64,000 bases of DNA from SVQP01 sp045603085 (GTDB lineage: Bacteria > Bacillota > Clostridia > Oscillospirales > CAG-272), in NCBI GenBank assembly GCA_045603085.1, contig JAZULL010000132.1, positions 27,651 through 91,650 on the forward strand. The letters run 5' to 3'. The notes beneath the pieces are model-generated. The model saw only the letters and a list, made by a program, of their open reading frames with translations, was not told the DNA's origin and did not search any database. Both the position numbers and the translations under genes were made by a program. This document shows, piece after piece, positions 25,825 to 35,361 of the stretch; within the stretch, counting starts at the first letter, position 1, and each line of letters begins with the position of its first letter.

Positions 25825-28800
25825 TTAGTCCTCCTCATCTCTTTGCTTCATTCTTTGCATGTACTGGTGCTCCTTAATATGATGCATCGCTTCGTTTGTA
25901 TAACTATCTGCGATATCACGCAATGCTTCAGCGTATTTTGCGTACCCCATAGACTCGACCTTTTCGGCCATTTCGTTATATTTCTGTGCCAATTGCAATT
26001 CGGGTTTTCCTTCGGGATCTACTCTCACAACTCCTCTTTGATTAAATACTCCGATACAATACCCCCTTCTCATTTCATCATTTTCTACTTTGTTTAATTC
26101 GTTGATAATAAACTCGTCAATCAAACCGTTTTCAAGCTTTTTCGCATGTGAAAGACCGCGCCCTATAGTTTGGAGGACGACTTCTTCTCGATCTTCTTCT
26201 TTCCCCCACTTTTTACAATATGTCATCCAGGTTGAAAATATTTCTTCGTGATAGCATCCATTCCAATCTGTTCCTGGCACAACACAGAATTCGAATATCA
26301 GATGATATAGACGCTTTACGTCATATTCAGAAAGTTGTTCTTCATGAGTATCTGAATGCTTTTTTCTATAAACAAGCTTAATAAGTTCGCAGAAAAATTC
26401 AGGTTCGTTTGCAAGTCTATAACGCGTTGCCAATGGTTTCACCGAAGAATGATCATCAAGCCACAACAAATAAATCATCTCAATATCTGAAATTTCTTTT
26501 ATACTTATGCTTCTCTCTTGCTGAAGCAAGCCAATTAAATTTATAACTGCATCTGGATCCAATTCGTCGTTGCTTTCGGTAGTAGCAGCTTTAATCAAAA
26601 CTGTATATATCTCAGTATGAGAAATATTACAATTTTCAACGGTATTTCCATACAAATTGACCGCTGCTGCGTATCGCTCTACTTTCACTAGGTTTTTCCA
26701 AACAATATCCGACTCAACACTATCGTCTAAACCAAAGCGGGGTATAAGAATAGCACGCCAAAACAAATCAAAGTTTTCTTGTAAGAGTTGCTCAGCGATT
26801 TCAAATAACCGCATTGACAACCTTGGTCTCGACAATACCCATGCTACGTAATTTGCGTCATAAGTATTAAACTTTGCTGAAGATAACGCCTCCGGACCGT
26901 TTACTATAACAAACCCATAGATGACCGTAGCAAAAAAGGTTTTATCTATTTTATTTTCATAACAGAGTTGTACAAGCCTGAAAAATTCCTCCTCGTTTAA
27001 TTTCATTCCTAAATGTTGAGCAATCCAAGTTGGTTGACTCAGAGCCGTTCCAAATTCGACAACTGAATCTATACCAAATGTCGTAAATATCTCGTAAACT
27101 GCATTTTCCTGCTTATTTCGTTTAGCTTGCCATTTTGTCTCGAATTGATCATCTTCATCATAATCGATATACCCTGATTCATACAACAACCGATAACTAT
27201 ATCGAATATCAGTCGGAGCAGTCAATGCAATACTGGAATCCAATATTTCTATCATAGATGAATCTATCTCATCTTCCGAGTGGTGTGTTATCCATTGTTT
27301 TTCAAAACAAAAAGCTTTCCAAAACGGATATTTTTGAGAATCACCCCAATTTGCTGCTTTCACATTGACTAAAGAAAGGAATTCAATCATGGTTTCACGT
27401 CCCATATGATCAAAGTCGGATAACAGGTCTTTCATTTTTTCATAATTTTCTTTAGCAAGAGACAAGGCTAATTGAGAGTAGTACTGGTATAAAGATGCAA
27501 TGTCTTGATTCGAAAGTTTAATCTCCTTAGGCAAATTAGGTAGAATATATCGAGGACGATGTGTTCCCCCTGTCATGCGAGTAGCATGAGGAAGCAGTTG
27601 TGTGATGATCATCCAAGCAATTTCCGGACATTCGCGTTGTAACGCCATGAGTGCTGACTTCTGTTTTTCGACTGATGCCATTGTTTGTATATGCCATGGA
27701 AGCAAGATACTAACAATTGAATTTGTTGGCGTGTTTGAATAATTGGTTTTCTCATATTTTAAATTCGCTAACAGTCCCAATATTCTGATGCACTTAATCA
27801 AATGATCCTTATCCCAAGCCAATCCTTCAACTGACCATAATACTGAACAAATAGTATTTCGAGAGAATATTGGGTTGTCATTAGCCTTGGGAAATAATGC
27901 TTCGATACTTTGAGGAGATGTTACGATTTGTTTCTCTAAACATTCTAAAAAAGTTTCTGGGCTTATTTCTGCAATCACAGGCAAATGCGATTCTAAACTT
28001 ATCCAGACGGTTTTATCTGCATCAGTAAAAACTGCACGGATTAATTCTCTTGCCTTTGAGGCAATAAAATTCGATGAACATGATGTCTGCATTCCAATAT
28101 TACAGATAATCGCTAAGCCGTGAATCAATCCATTCCTAAGCGCATCAGAATGATCAAATGCACCGCCTTCCGGAGTCAGCCAATCAATATCACCGTTTTC
28201 TTTAATGCGTTTATCCTTTTCTTCTAAGACCGCTTTCGAGACCTCAAAGGCTTTTTTGATAATATCGTCAAAATAAGTTTTTGAACAAGATTGGATTATA
28301 GAACGTCTATGATTTATATGCCATATACCATCCATGAACGAAACATTGGGATCAGGCTGCAGAGAATCTTCTTGGAGTTTTCGTCGGATATCCGAATAAT
28401 TCGTTTCCAATAAAGTTGCCAATAACTCTTTATCATTACTATTCTTTTCATTCCATTCTCCCACCAAAGCGATCTTTGCCCAAAAGGAGTCATCAGAATA
28501 ATCATGAGGTAGTTCTTTTGTCTCAACCAAATCAATTACACTGATAAATTTTTCTTTAATAAAATCCGGTATACTGCTTATCGTAACATACTTAGCGCTT
28601 CTATCATATCTGCTTGCCCAATCTACGAGCAATGCCCACACTGACATTGCATCATCTTTACAATTAGACGCTATTAAGGATCGGATCAAAAAATCATTGA
28701 TGCTACTTTCGTAGTCCAAATCAAAAATGAGAATTGTGAATATCTTGCAGAACGCCCATAGTTGCTCGTCTGTAATGTCCTGATTATTATTAGCCTGTGA

Positions 28801-29340
28801 TAAGTGTTTTTTTATTATATCTAGTTTTTCTCTATTGGTATCACTGGAGTAATGAGGAGTTTGAATTCTATTTAAAAAGTCTCTGGCACTCGATGCACCA
28901 TTAGCTTGATCATGAATAAAACGGAGCGAATCTTCATTGGCTACTGAACCTGAAATCAAAACGATTTTATCAGTGTTTGGATCAAATGTTTCTTTGTTAA
29001 AATCGCTCCAAGCAGCGGCAATTACTTCTTTGAAAGCCGGATTGTCACCTATAGTTATTCCATGTTTTATTTGGCACAGCAGATTTGCTGAACGTGATTC
29101 TGCAGAAGCTGTCACAACAATATCATCGATATCTTTACCAAGTCTTTTGGCTTGAAAATCTAGTGATGTTACAGGTAAGTCTAGTAAAGGAGAAAAACCT
29201 TTTACCAAAAGAGCAAGAATAAATGTAGCTTGAACGCGGTGCTCAAAATCTACGCCACCTCCACCGGTAGAAAAAGGATTGCTAAGTTTTTTTACTGTTA
29301 GTCTATCTAAACTCTCGCCTCTCTGTGTTTGAGATGTCAT
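25825..29340 (-). CDS. 1171-aa putative defence protein, N-terminal nuclease-like domain
   Basis: The start is ATG 29340 with AGGAGG at 7-bp spacing; the longer frame to 29454 spans the promoter. The N terminus has the signature NPFSTGGGGVDFEHRVQA, then GKDIDDIVV (D72/D73) and LLCQIKH (Q90, K92). That is a D...QxK arrangement as in PD-(D/E)XK nucleases of the DUF4297/Cap4 type found in Avs- and CBASS-like systems. The remaining ~1000 residues are helical and HEAT/TPR-like. I see no P-loop, so this is not a standard STAND/NACHT Avs protein; the helical part may be the sensor. It is a single-gene unit with promoter 29410-29438 and a repeat-derived terminator. Function is inferred. Confidence 0.7.
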   Translation of the reverse strand: MTSQTQRGESLDRLTVKKLSNPFSTGGGGVDFEHRVQATFILALLVKGFSPLLDLPVTSLDFQAKRLGKDIDDIVVTASAESRSANLLCQIKHGITIGDNPAFKEVIAAAWSDFNKETFDPNTDKIVLISGSVANEDSLRFIHDQANGASSARDFLNRIQTPHYSSDTNREKLDIIKKHLSQANNNQDITDEQLWAFCKIFTILIFDLDYESSINDFLIRSLIASNCKDDAMSVWALLVDWASRYDRSAKYVTISSIPDFIKEKFISVIDLVETKELPHDYSDDSFWAKIALVGEWNEKNSNDKELLATLLETNYSDIRRKLQEDSLQPDPNVSFMDGIWHINHRRSIIQSCSKTYFDDIIKKAFEVSKAVLEEKDKRIKENGDIDWLTPEGGAFDHSDALRNGLIHGLAIICNIGMQTSCSSNFIASKARELIRAVFTDADKTVWISLESHLPVIAEISPETFLECLEKQIVTSPQSIEALFPKANDNPIFSRNTICSVLWSVEGLAWDKDHLIKCIRILGLLANLKYEKTNYSNTPTNSIVSILLPWHIQTMASVEKQKSALMALQRECPEIAWMIITQLLPHATRMTGGTHRPRYILPNLPKEIKLSNQDIASLYQYYSQLALSLAKENYEKMKDLLSDFDHMGRETMIEFLSLVNVKAANWGDSQKYPFWKAFCFEKQWITHHSEDEIDSSMIEILDSSIALTAPTDIRYSYRLLYESGYIDYDEDDQFETKWQAKRNKQENAVYEIFTTFGIDSVVEFGTALSQPTWIAQHLGMKLNEEEFFRLVQLCYENKIDKTFFATVIYGFVIVNGPEALSSAKFNTYDANYVAWVLSRPRLSMRLFEIAEQLLQENFDLFWRAILIPRFGLDDSVESDIVWKNLVKVERYAAAVNLYGNTVENCNISHTEIYTVLIKAATTESNDELDPDAVINLIGLLQQERSISIKEISDIEMIYLLWLDDHSSVKPLATRYRLANEPEFFCELIKLVYRKKHSDTHEEQLSEYDVKRLYHLIFEFCVVPGTDWNGCYHEEIFSTWMTYCKKWGKEEDREEVVLQTIGRGLSHAKKLENGLIDEFIINELNKVENDEMRRGYCIGVFNQRGVVRVDPEGKPELQLAQKYNEMAEKVESMGYAKYAEALRDIADSYTNEAMHHIKEHQYMQRMKQRDEED

Positions 29341-29409
29341 ATGTTGCCTCCTATCTGTCTTATCATGTCCTTTTTTGAATCGATTCTTTACAACATTATC
29401 TGACACCTT

Positions 29410-29438
29410 ATTATACCATATAACTATAAATTGCACAA
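29410..29438 (-). promoter_or_regulatory. Promoter of the 1171-aa gene
   Basis: Minus strand: TTGTGC (29438-29433), 17-bp spacer, TATAAT (29415-29410), 70 bp upstream of the start codon. Confidence 0.65.
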
Positions 29439-29454
29439 TAGTTAATGTATGCAT

Positions 29455-29892
29455 TATTATATATTATCCGCGGGCTCCCCCCTTCAGCCATGTTCAATGC
29501 AGCACAGATCTCTTAGATGTAAATATAAAAAATATCACTGAGAAATGAAATAGCAGTTCAAAGGCAGGTATCGATTGAAAATCTGCGCCAAGACTAATTC
29601 TCCACTCAGACAACAAGACAAATCTCACTTATTATACTTGCACAACATGTCTGAAAGAGTTCAGTGCCAAGCAATCACTTTCCCATGCGCAGAACTCCTA
29701 CAACTATTTCGCTTGCGAATCATGTTCCAAGACTCTCAAGCAAGATTGAATATTCAGAAAAGACTTTCGTTCTGAAAAAATATGTTCCGTTCTATCACGT
29801 GATTTATGGAGTTTTAAAATAATGATCGCCCACACTCAATGAACGGGTACTGAACACCAAATAAATGTGACGCTGACTACCATAAAAGAAAA
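29455..29892. other. Gap with no recognisable gene
   Basis: AT-rich stretch with stops in all frames except a 66-codon plus frame (29575-29775) that lacks a ribosome site. A GCGGGCTCCCCCC string near 29470 again resembles a tRNA 3' end on the minus strand. Probably scar tissue between cassettes. Confidence 0.4.
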
Positions 29893-30090
29893 GCCGTCCG
29901 GAAATCTTGAACAGCTTGATTCATAGTATGAAGCGATATTTATTTCCCAACAAGATTTGAGCAGATCTCAAAAAGTATTATTAGACAAATCTAAAGGGAG
30001 AAAACGCGAAAAAGCATTGATACATAAGGCTTTTTGTTACAAAAAGGGCTTGCATCTAAACCGTAATGGTTCGAAATGCAAGGTCCTTTT
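29893..30090. repeat. Shared 3'-end repeat, copy 3 (about 198 bp)
   Basis: Diverged direct repeat of 25582-25781 in the same orientation, ending in the same terminator hairpin (GGCTTGCATCTAAACC... GCAAGGTCC). It lies 13 bp beyond the stop of the 186-aa PLD-like gene. Confidence 0.75.
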
Positions 30091-30103
30091 GTCTCTATAA
30101 CAT

Positions 30104-30664
30104 TCACTTTATACCTATGCAAGAATCAAACCGTGACAAAAACCAACTACGCAAAGCACAAACAACAGCCTCATCTTTTACTAATACTGCTACATAACTA
30201 CTATTAGTAGGTAACGCAACAACAGCCTCCTTGGTAGATAGTCCTTGTATTCTAATATCATTATCCTTCCGTAGGCGTATTTCAGCATTGAGAATTGTGA
30301 ACAATTCTTTCAACTCTTCTTTAGCGTTTGCTGCTTTACTGATATCTGAATTAAATATCATCTGAAATTTTACCCCACGAGCTGCGGCAGTAGCAATTTT
30401 TCCATTTACATCACCATATATATTTCCCGAAACGCTTTGTCCCCAAATAATCTCATCCTTTTTTGCCCGTGTATACATAGAGTGAAGGTGTACTAACATT
30501 GCATCACGTGAAGTAAAAACAGTTAATTTATCATTAACTTTCAATTTATTTTCTGTCTTTGCTGCATATTCCTTGCGCTTGTAATGAACAGCCACACATA
30601 CAGATACAATATTTGTTATTAATAAAGCGAACGATATAATTATTGGAATAAATACTTCTGCCAT
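30104..30664 (-). CDS. Membrane-anchored PLD-like protein without an HKD motif
   Basis: Encodes 186 aa from ATG 30664; AAGGAGG lies 9 bp upstream, inside the end of the preceding gene. Residues ~4-26 are a membrane helix (FIPIIISFALLITNIVSV), followed by a basic patch, so the body faces the cytosol. The soluble part (AAARGVKFQMIFN, then AVVALPT...VAVLVKDEAVV...WF) resembles phospholipase-D-superfamily folds seen beside small effector genes, but the catalytic HxKxxxxD is absent. It is tightly coupled to the 272-aa gene (1 bp between stop and start). Probably a two-gene defence or stress module; the function is unproven. Confidence 0.6.
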   Translation of the reverse strand: MAEVFIPIIISFALLITNIVSVCVAVHYKRKEYAAKTENKLKVNDKLTVFTSRDAMLVHLHSMYTRAKKDEIIWGQSVSGNIYGDVNGKIATAAARGVKFQMIFNSDISKAANAKEELKELFTILNAEIRLRKDNDIRIQGLSTKEAVVALPTNSSYVAVLVKDEAVVCALRSWFLSRFDSCIGIK

Positions 30665-30665
30665 A

Positions 30666-31484
30666 TTAAACATCCTCCTTATTGATCTCCATATATTCAC
30701 AAGCACCACACAATATAGAATTTTGTGTACAGGCATATCGATAATATGTCATAATAAAATCATCATATTTCTCACATATTCTACTTCGAATTGGATTTTG
30801 ATAGTTTACATCAACATCAAATAAATCCACTGCTCTTTGGTTAGTTATAGAACCAGAACACAAACTATTGACCCACGATTCATTGAATGACTTTTCTACA
30901 CTTTTAGTTAGATTTATGCCATCACAACAAAATTTAATAGTAACTGCTTTTTTATCTCTTGTTAAAACAGAAAAAATCCCGTGAGTAACATCATTTTTTA
31001 CAATAACACCCCATCCCCATTTATCTAAAAACTGTTGTATAGGTAATTCCCCAAATTGTTTATCCTGATAAACAATAGCCGATGCGGCATAAATATTATT
31101 TTTATATAGAATTCTTCCTTGAAATATACCATGTGGGATTATTACATTCCACGCGGAAAAACAATCGATAGAATTCTCATATAAATTTTGTTCAATAGTT
31201 TCACAACAACAAGTAAATGAAATCGCTCCATCAACTTCTATAAATCCTTTTTTTAGATGTACTCGCAATATATCACCGTCTAAGAAAAATGGGGAATCGC
31301 TACATGATAACAAATAACGTTCATGCCCTTTCTTTCCATCGATTGTATAATATGATACCGACATATATGATGAATGCTCATATCCAAACATATCAGTCTG
31401 ATGTAAAATCACATTAATAAAAATACTATCAGAAACAAATTGAGTATACAGCCATTCAAAATTATACGAAGTAGCATTTTTCAT
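30666..31484 (-). CDS. Lipocalin-like (CrtC/AttH-type) domain protein
   Basis: Encodes 272 aa from ATG 31484 (AGGAG site). The segment AWNVIIPHGIFQGRI followed by YQDKQFGELPIQQFLDKWGW resembles the paired-lipocalin fold of CrtC/AttH proteins, which show a conserved DHxWG...W.WG pattern. Here D and WGWG are kept, but the first His is replaced by Gln or Lys. There is no signal peptide. It is the first gene of a pair with the membrane PLD-like protein. CrtC-like proteins bind hydrophobic ligands, so membrane lipid sensing is a guess. A promoter lies at 31528-31555. Confidence 0.55.
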   Translation of the reverse strand: MKNATSYNFEWLYTQFVSDSIFINVILHQTDMFGYEHSSYMSVSYYTIDGKKGHERYLLSCSDSPFFLDGDILRVHLKKGFIEVDGAISFTCCCETIEQNLYENSIDCFSAWNVIIPHGIFQGRILYKNNIYAASAIVYQDKQFGELPIQQFLDKWGWGVIVKNDVTHGIFSVLTRDKKAVTIKFCCDGINLTKSVEKSFNESWVNSLCSGSITNQRAVDLFDVDVNYQNPIRSRICEKYDDFIMTYYRYACTQNSILCGACEYMEINKEDV

Positions 31485-31527
31485 TATTCTGCTCCTATTA
31501 CAGTCAAAGCATATAAGCCCTCAGTTT

Positions 31528-31555
31528 ATTATACTACAATTGTTGCATTTTTCAA
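31528..31555 (-). promoter_or_regulatory. Promoter of the lipocalin-like/PLD-like pair
   Basis: Minus strand: TTGAAA (31555-31550), 16-bp spacer, TATAAT (31533-31528), 44 bp upstream of the start codon. Confidence 0.7.
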
Positions 31556-31742
31556 TACATGAAACGCCTAACAAAAATTGATGTAAATGATATAACAAAT
31601 ATATATTCACATATCTACGCAAAACAAGTTTTTTTGTTATAAACCTTTTAACCAAAAAACACCTAAAGTCAAACTGGCAGTTAAAATGAAGATGTTCAAA
31701 AATAAAGCCAAAAAAACCACATTGTGTCAATACTTAATCTAA

Positions 31743-32345
31743 TTAGTATATTGAGAAAATTCCAAAAAAAATAGTAAATAGCAAACCCACAACAGATAGT
31801 AACGTAGCAATCGTGTTAGTTTTTTCTTGCTTTTTTAATCTAAATTCTTTATTCATTATTTCCTCAGACAATTGTTGCAGCACCATTTCTCCCAACTCAA
31901 CATTCCCATGAACTAACGCTTCGCTAATATTATTAAGCAATGTAGCCTCTTTAGTGGGAAGATTGGAAAATGGTGTCTTTTCTGTAACATATGTATGTAA
32001 TATCAGACACATTGTACGTACATTCTCGTTCTTCTTTTCGTGAAAAACACTTTTAAAATTAGCATCTGTATATGCATCATATCGAAATAAAATTTGTTCG
32101 AGTATATCTAAGTATGATGTTTGTTTTTTAGATGATAAACCTTGATATATTTTGTTATAATTCATCATCGACCGATCATAAATTTCCTCAATTGAACTTT
32201 TATTATCAGAAACAATGGATTTTATAGCACAATGAAAGCGTCTTAATTTAACTTGTTCTTGAAATTTATTAAGATAAAAAAAACAAAAAGCGCATATATA
32301 CAACAACATAAGAAAAATAACAAGCACATACTGAAAAACATCCAT
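31743..32345 (-). CDS. Membrane protein with two terminal helices, unknown function
   Basis: Encodes 200 aa from ATG 32345 (GGGGAGG site, 7-bp spacing; the longer frame has none). There is a membrane helix at each end (residues ~3-23 VFQYVLVIFLMLLYICAFCF and ~178-198 TLLSVVGLLFTIFFGIF), with a helical, charged loop of ~150 residues between them on one side of the membrane. No enzymatic motif is visible. It lies downstream of a LytTR-type promoter (32725-32805) with 370 bp between, so it may belong to the quorum regulon. A role with the lipocalin/PLD pair is possible. Confidence 0.6.
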   Translation of the reverse strand: MDVFQYVLVIFLMLLYICAFCFFYLNKFQEQVKLRRFHCAIKSIVSDNKSSIEEIYDRSMMNYNKIYQGLSSKKQTSYLDILEQILFRYDAYTDANFKSVFHEKKNENVRTMCLILHTYVTEKTPFSNLPTKEATLLNNISEALVHGNVELGEMVLQQLSEEIMNKEFRLKKQEKTNTIATLLSVVGLLFTIFFGIFSIY

Positions 32346-32565
32346 ATTATTACCTCCCCTAGTTTTTAAATACATTTATATTATGTCGAAAACAGAAGTA
32401 TTTTTTAATATATTATCAAAAAAACTACGTAATCATTCAGTAAAATTATCCCCTGCAGAAAAATTCCTTAGTGAGTTGATTTTTCAATCACTCTATTACA
32501 ACTATATATAAAAATCACTTAATAGGATTTATTGAAAATCTTATGTTATACTATACTTTCTTCGT

Positions 32566-32694
32566 CTAACAATTTATGACACTCAAGTGTTTTAAGAAGA
32601 TTAATTGAATAACCCATTTCCTAATTGTAGACAAGCACTGTAATACTCCTTTATCTACGTCTGAAATACAATTAATGATTTCACAAATTCCCAT
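32566..32694 (-). CDS. Possible 42-aa peptide directly after a LytTR-type promoter
   Basis: Reads from ATG 32694 to a TAG at 32568-32566, with four Cys (GICEIINCISD, LQCL, VINC) and a hydrophobic end. AAAGGA lies 15 bp upstream, too far for a good site, but the frame stays open upstream, so a nearer non-ATG start is possible. The predicted transcript start is about 24 bp upstream of the ATG. It may be a real quorum-induced peptide or the tail of a decayed gene. Confidence 0.3.
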   Translation of the reverse strand: MGICEIINCISDVDKGVLQCLSTIRKWVIQLIFLKHLSVINC

Positions 32695-32724
32695 CTCACT
32701 AATTAAAAATCCTTTATGAGACAG

Positions 32725-32805
32725 ATTATAACAAATATCGACAATATATTCAATATTCAGGGATAATTAACAATTTATAGGGATAAATAACATTTTATAA
32801 GGATA
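32725..32805 (-). promoter_or_regulatory. LytTR-type promoter 1, three direct repeats
   Basis: Minus strand: TTGAAT (32753-32748), 17-bp spacer, TATAAT (32730-32725). Upstream of the -35, GGGATA (plus-strand reading) occurs at 32760 and 32780 and AGGATA at 32800, a 20-bp period. The gap from -35 to the first repeat is 6 bp, as in the other three such promoters in this window. Confidence 0.75.
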
Positions 32806-32848
32806 AAAGCATTTTGTAAACCAAGATGTGTTTTTCGGATATTTAAAG

Positions 32849-34492
32849 TTATTTATGTCTTTTCCTCCTTTTCAATTCTTCCTCAGCTCGATACCCACCT
32901 TTGAGAGTTATGACAATTTTTTTGTTTCCGCAGACTTGGACGCACTCAACCAACCTGCGAACAGTAACGTCATCAAACTCCGTAAAGTTCATATTCGTCT
33001 GTTTGAGAATATCCATTATTCTTGCAATCTCTGCATTAACAGACTCACTCTGTGCTGCTTGACTCTTGGCAAGGTCGAGTTTACCGCGAAGCACAACCAA
33101 CTGATCGAACATCTTTTTCAGTTCGACCTCATATCTTTCGGGATCACCCTCGGTTCTTGCCGCAAGTTCGGTCATTTGCTGAATATCTTCCTTCAGCTCG
33201 TTCATCTGCCTTTCGATGGAAAAGACATCAAGTGCTGCATTGTTTCCCGAGACCGCATAGGAAAGATTGCTTTGAATAAGGCTGAACACTTCCCCGCTGT
33301 TTGCCATCATCTTGGATAAGCAACGACAAATGGCTTCGTGAAGCATCTGCTCCTCTATCCCTGCCGAGTCCTTGCAATATGTTCTACCGTGTTCGATACG
33401 GCTCACACATCTCCAATAGTAAGTAGTCTTGCCTTTGGCACTTTTGGAGGTTCTACGAAAAGAACCACCGCAAGACCCGCACACAAGCAATTCTGTAAGG
33501 GCATATTTCGCACTGTACTTTCCCTGCTCGGTAACAGCAGAATCGAGTTTCTTTCTCTTATTGTTTCTTCGTGCAAGCTCAGCTTGTACCAAGTTGAAGG
33601 TATCACGGTCAATAATCGCAGGGTGATTGTTGGAGATCAGATATCTCGTTACTTCACCGCGATTGACCTTTGCCTTTTTACTGATACAATCGGTACGGAA
33701 GGTCTTTTGATAAAGAACGTCACCGACATACTTTTCATTGGAAAGCATATATCGAATAACCGAGATTGACCACACATCCTTCCCTTCCGGTGTTTTGATA
33801 TTATTAGACTCAAGGAACTCCTTTAACTGTCCGAGACTTGCTCCATCGAGGATCATTCGGAAAAGTGCTCTCACGACCTCGGCTTCATCTGCAACAATAT
33901 ACGGATTTCCATCGTCACCCTTCCTCAGACCAAGCATTTTGAAGCGGAGAGAGTAAGTTCCGTTCTTCATTCTCTTTTGGATACCCCACTTGACGTTGGC
34001 GCTGATACTCTCACTCTCGGATTGTGCCATAACGCTGAAGAAGCCAAGTAAGGTTTCATTCTCTGCTTTCAAGGAGTCGAGGTTCTGTTCCTCAAAGTAC
34101 ACGCCGATACCCATAGCGCGGAGTTTTCTGATCCAAGTCAAGCTGTCGACCGTGTTTCTCGCAAAACGGGTGGTGGATTTGGTCAGTATCATATCGACCT
34201 TCCCTTTTTCACAATCGCGCATCAGTTTAAGGAACTTCTCACGCTTGTCTGTTCGGGTTCCCGTGATACCTTCGTCTGCGTAGATACCTGCCATCGTCCA
34301 ATTCGGGTTTTCAGCGATCTTCCCGGTATAGTATTTCACCTGCGTATCCAAGCTGTTAAGCTGATCTTCTTCATCGGTGGAAACACGGCAATAAGCCGCC
34401 ACTCTCATTCTTCTGTATTCATCCTTCCTGCTTGTGAGTGCAGGATTGGCTTCTATCTTTGTTATTGTTCTTACGGGTGCGTATTCGCTCAT
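32849..34492 (-). CDS. Large serine recombinase (third gene of the recombinase operon)
   Basis: Encodes 547 aa from ATG 34492 (GGAGG site). The N-terminal resolvase domain has the nucleophile motif AAYCRVSTDEEDQ and later YADEGITGTRTDKREKF and STTRFARNT. A recombinase domain, a zinc ribbon (CGSCGGSFRR... CVSR...CKDS), a coiled coil and a basic tail follow. Its ATGA overlaps the stop of the preceding gene. Such enzymes integrate and excise clostridial mobile elements. The gene is last in its operon, so the element end is probably close to 32.8 kb. Confidence 0.9.
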   Translation of the reverse strand: MSEYAPVRTITKIEANPALTSRKDEYRRMRVAAYCRVSTDEEDQLNSLDTQVKYYTGKIAENPNWTMAGIYADEGITGTRTDKREKFLKLMRDCEKGKVDMILTKSTTRFARNTVDSLTWIRKLRAMGIGVYFEEQNLDSLKAENETLLGFFSVMAQSESESISANVKWGIQKRMKNGTYSLRFKMLGLRKGDDGNPYIVADEAEVVRALFRMILDGASLGQLKEFLESNNIKTPEGKDVWSISVIRYMLSNEKYVGDVLYQKTFRTDCISKKAKVNRGEVTRYLISNNHPAIIDRDTFNLVQAELARRNNKRKKLDSAVTEQGKYSAKYALTELLVCGSCGGSFRRTSKSAKGKTTYYWRCVSRIEHGRTYCKDSAGIEEQMLHEAICRCLSKMMANSGEVFSLIQSNLSYAVSGNNAALDVFSIERQMNELKEDIQQMTELAARTEGDPERYEVELKKMFDQLVVLRGKLDLAKSQAAQSESVNAEIARIMDILKQTNMNFTEFDDVTVRRLVECVQVCGNKKIVITLKGGYRAEEELKRRKRHK

Positions 34493-35361
34493 GCCGTTTT
34501 ATCCTCCGTTTCTATGTTCGTTACCTCTGCGTGATTGATAAATGTGACGGTCAGCGTTCCGTCTCTGTTGACCGCTATCTTCTGTACCGTTTCCCGTATC
34601 AGCATTATGTCAAGTTCGGTGATAATCGGCAGATTGCGATACTTGTCCATCAGAGCTTCGGTCATTCCTCTGCTTCTGTCAAGAGGGCAGCACTCATATT
34701 TGTGTTCAACACATTTGAGTATCATCTTGGAAAGAACACCAAACTCAACGTCCGTCTGTTCCTTGACTCTCTCAATCTCCTTGTTCTGTCGTATAACCTC
34801 CATCGAGGGAGAATACTCAATGTTGGAAGTATTCAATCGCAAAAGCTCGGGATTGTTTCGCACCCGATTCAAGATAATGAGCATGGCTGTAAAGATCTCT
34901 CTGTCACCCAAGTATATATCCACCTTACAACCGCTTGGGCAAAGCCATTTTTCTCGGCTTCTCCACTTGTTGCGGCGCCCCATATTCTGACCGCAGCAGG
35001 AACACACTAATTTACTTTTGATAAGTGTGGTAATCTCGGGGAGCTCGGTCTGTGTGCCACCCATATCCGACTTTCTTTTGTTGGCGAGATCAAAATCGGT
35101 CTGCGATATGATGGCGGGATAACCGTCTGCCCCTGCGTATTTCGGATTTGCTATGATACGGGAGATCAAGTTTTTCGTCCACACAGATTTATCAAGATAG
35201 TAGATAACTCCCTGCTCTGTCAGTTCGGCGGCAATAGCCATTAATGACTTACCGCCTATGTAATCTGCGAAGATGTCGCGGACTACTTTGGCTTCAAATT
35301 CAAGAATAACGGGCTTGCCGTTCTTGACTTCATATCCGTAAAGTATGGTTCTTAAACTCAT
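34489..35361 (-). CDS. Serine recombinase paralogue lacking the catalytic domain
   Basis: Encodes 290 aa. It begins directly in the recombinase (DNA-binding) domain (FADYIGGKSLMAIAAELTEQG), then a zinc ribbon (CSCCGQNMGRR...CPSGC) and a coiled coil. The ~150-residue resolvase domain with the Ser nucleophile is missing, yet the frame is intact and coupled by ATGA overlaps on both sides, so it is a maintained form, not debris. It may act as a DNA-binding partner or directionality factor of its two catalytic neighbours. Confidence 0.85.
   Translation of the reverse strand: MSLRTILYGYEVKNGKPVILEFEAKVVRDIFADYIGGKSLMAIAAELTEQGVIYYLDKSVWTKNLISRIIANPKYAGADGYPAIISQTDFDLANKRKSDMGGTQTELPEITTLIKSKLVCSCCGQNMGRRNKWRSREKWLCPSGCKVDIYLGDREIFTAMLIILNRVRNNPELLRLNTSNIEYSPSMEVIRQNKEIERVKEQTDVEFGVLSKMILKCVEHKYECCPLDRSRGMTEALMDKYRNLPIITELDIMLIRETVQKIAVNRDGTLTVTFINHAEVTNIETEDKTA

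Noticed and set aside
31521..31730. 69-codon minus frame
   Set aside because: No ribosome site, Phe/Cys/His-rich low-complexity translation, and it overlaps the promoter of the lipocalin-like gene.
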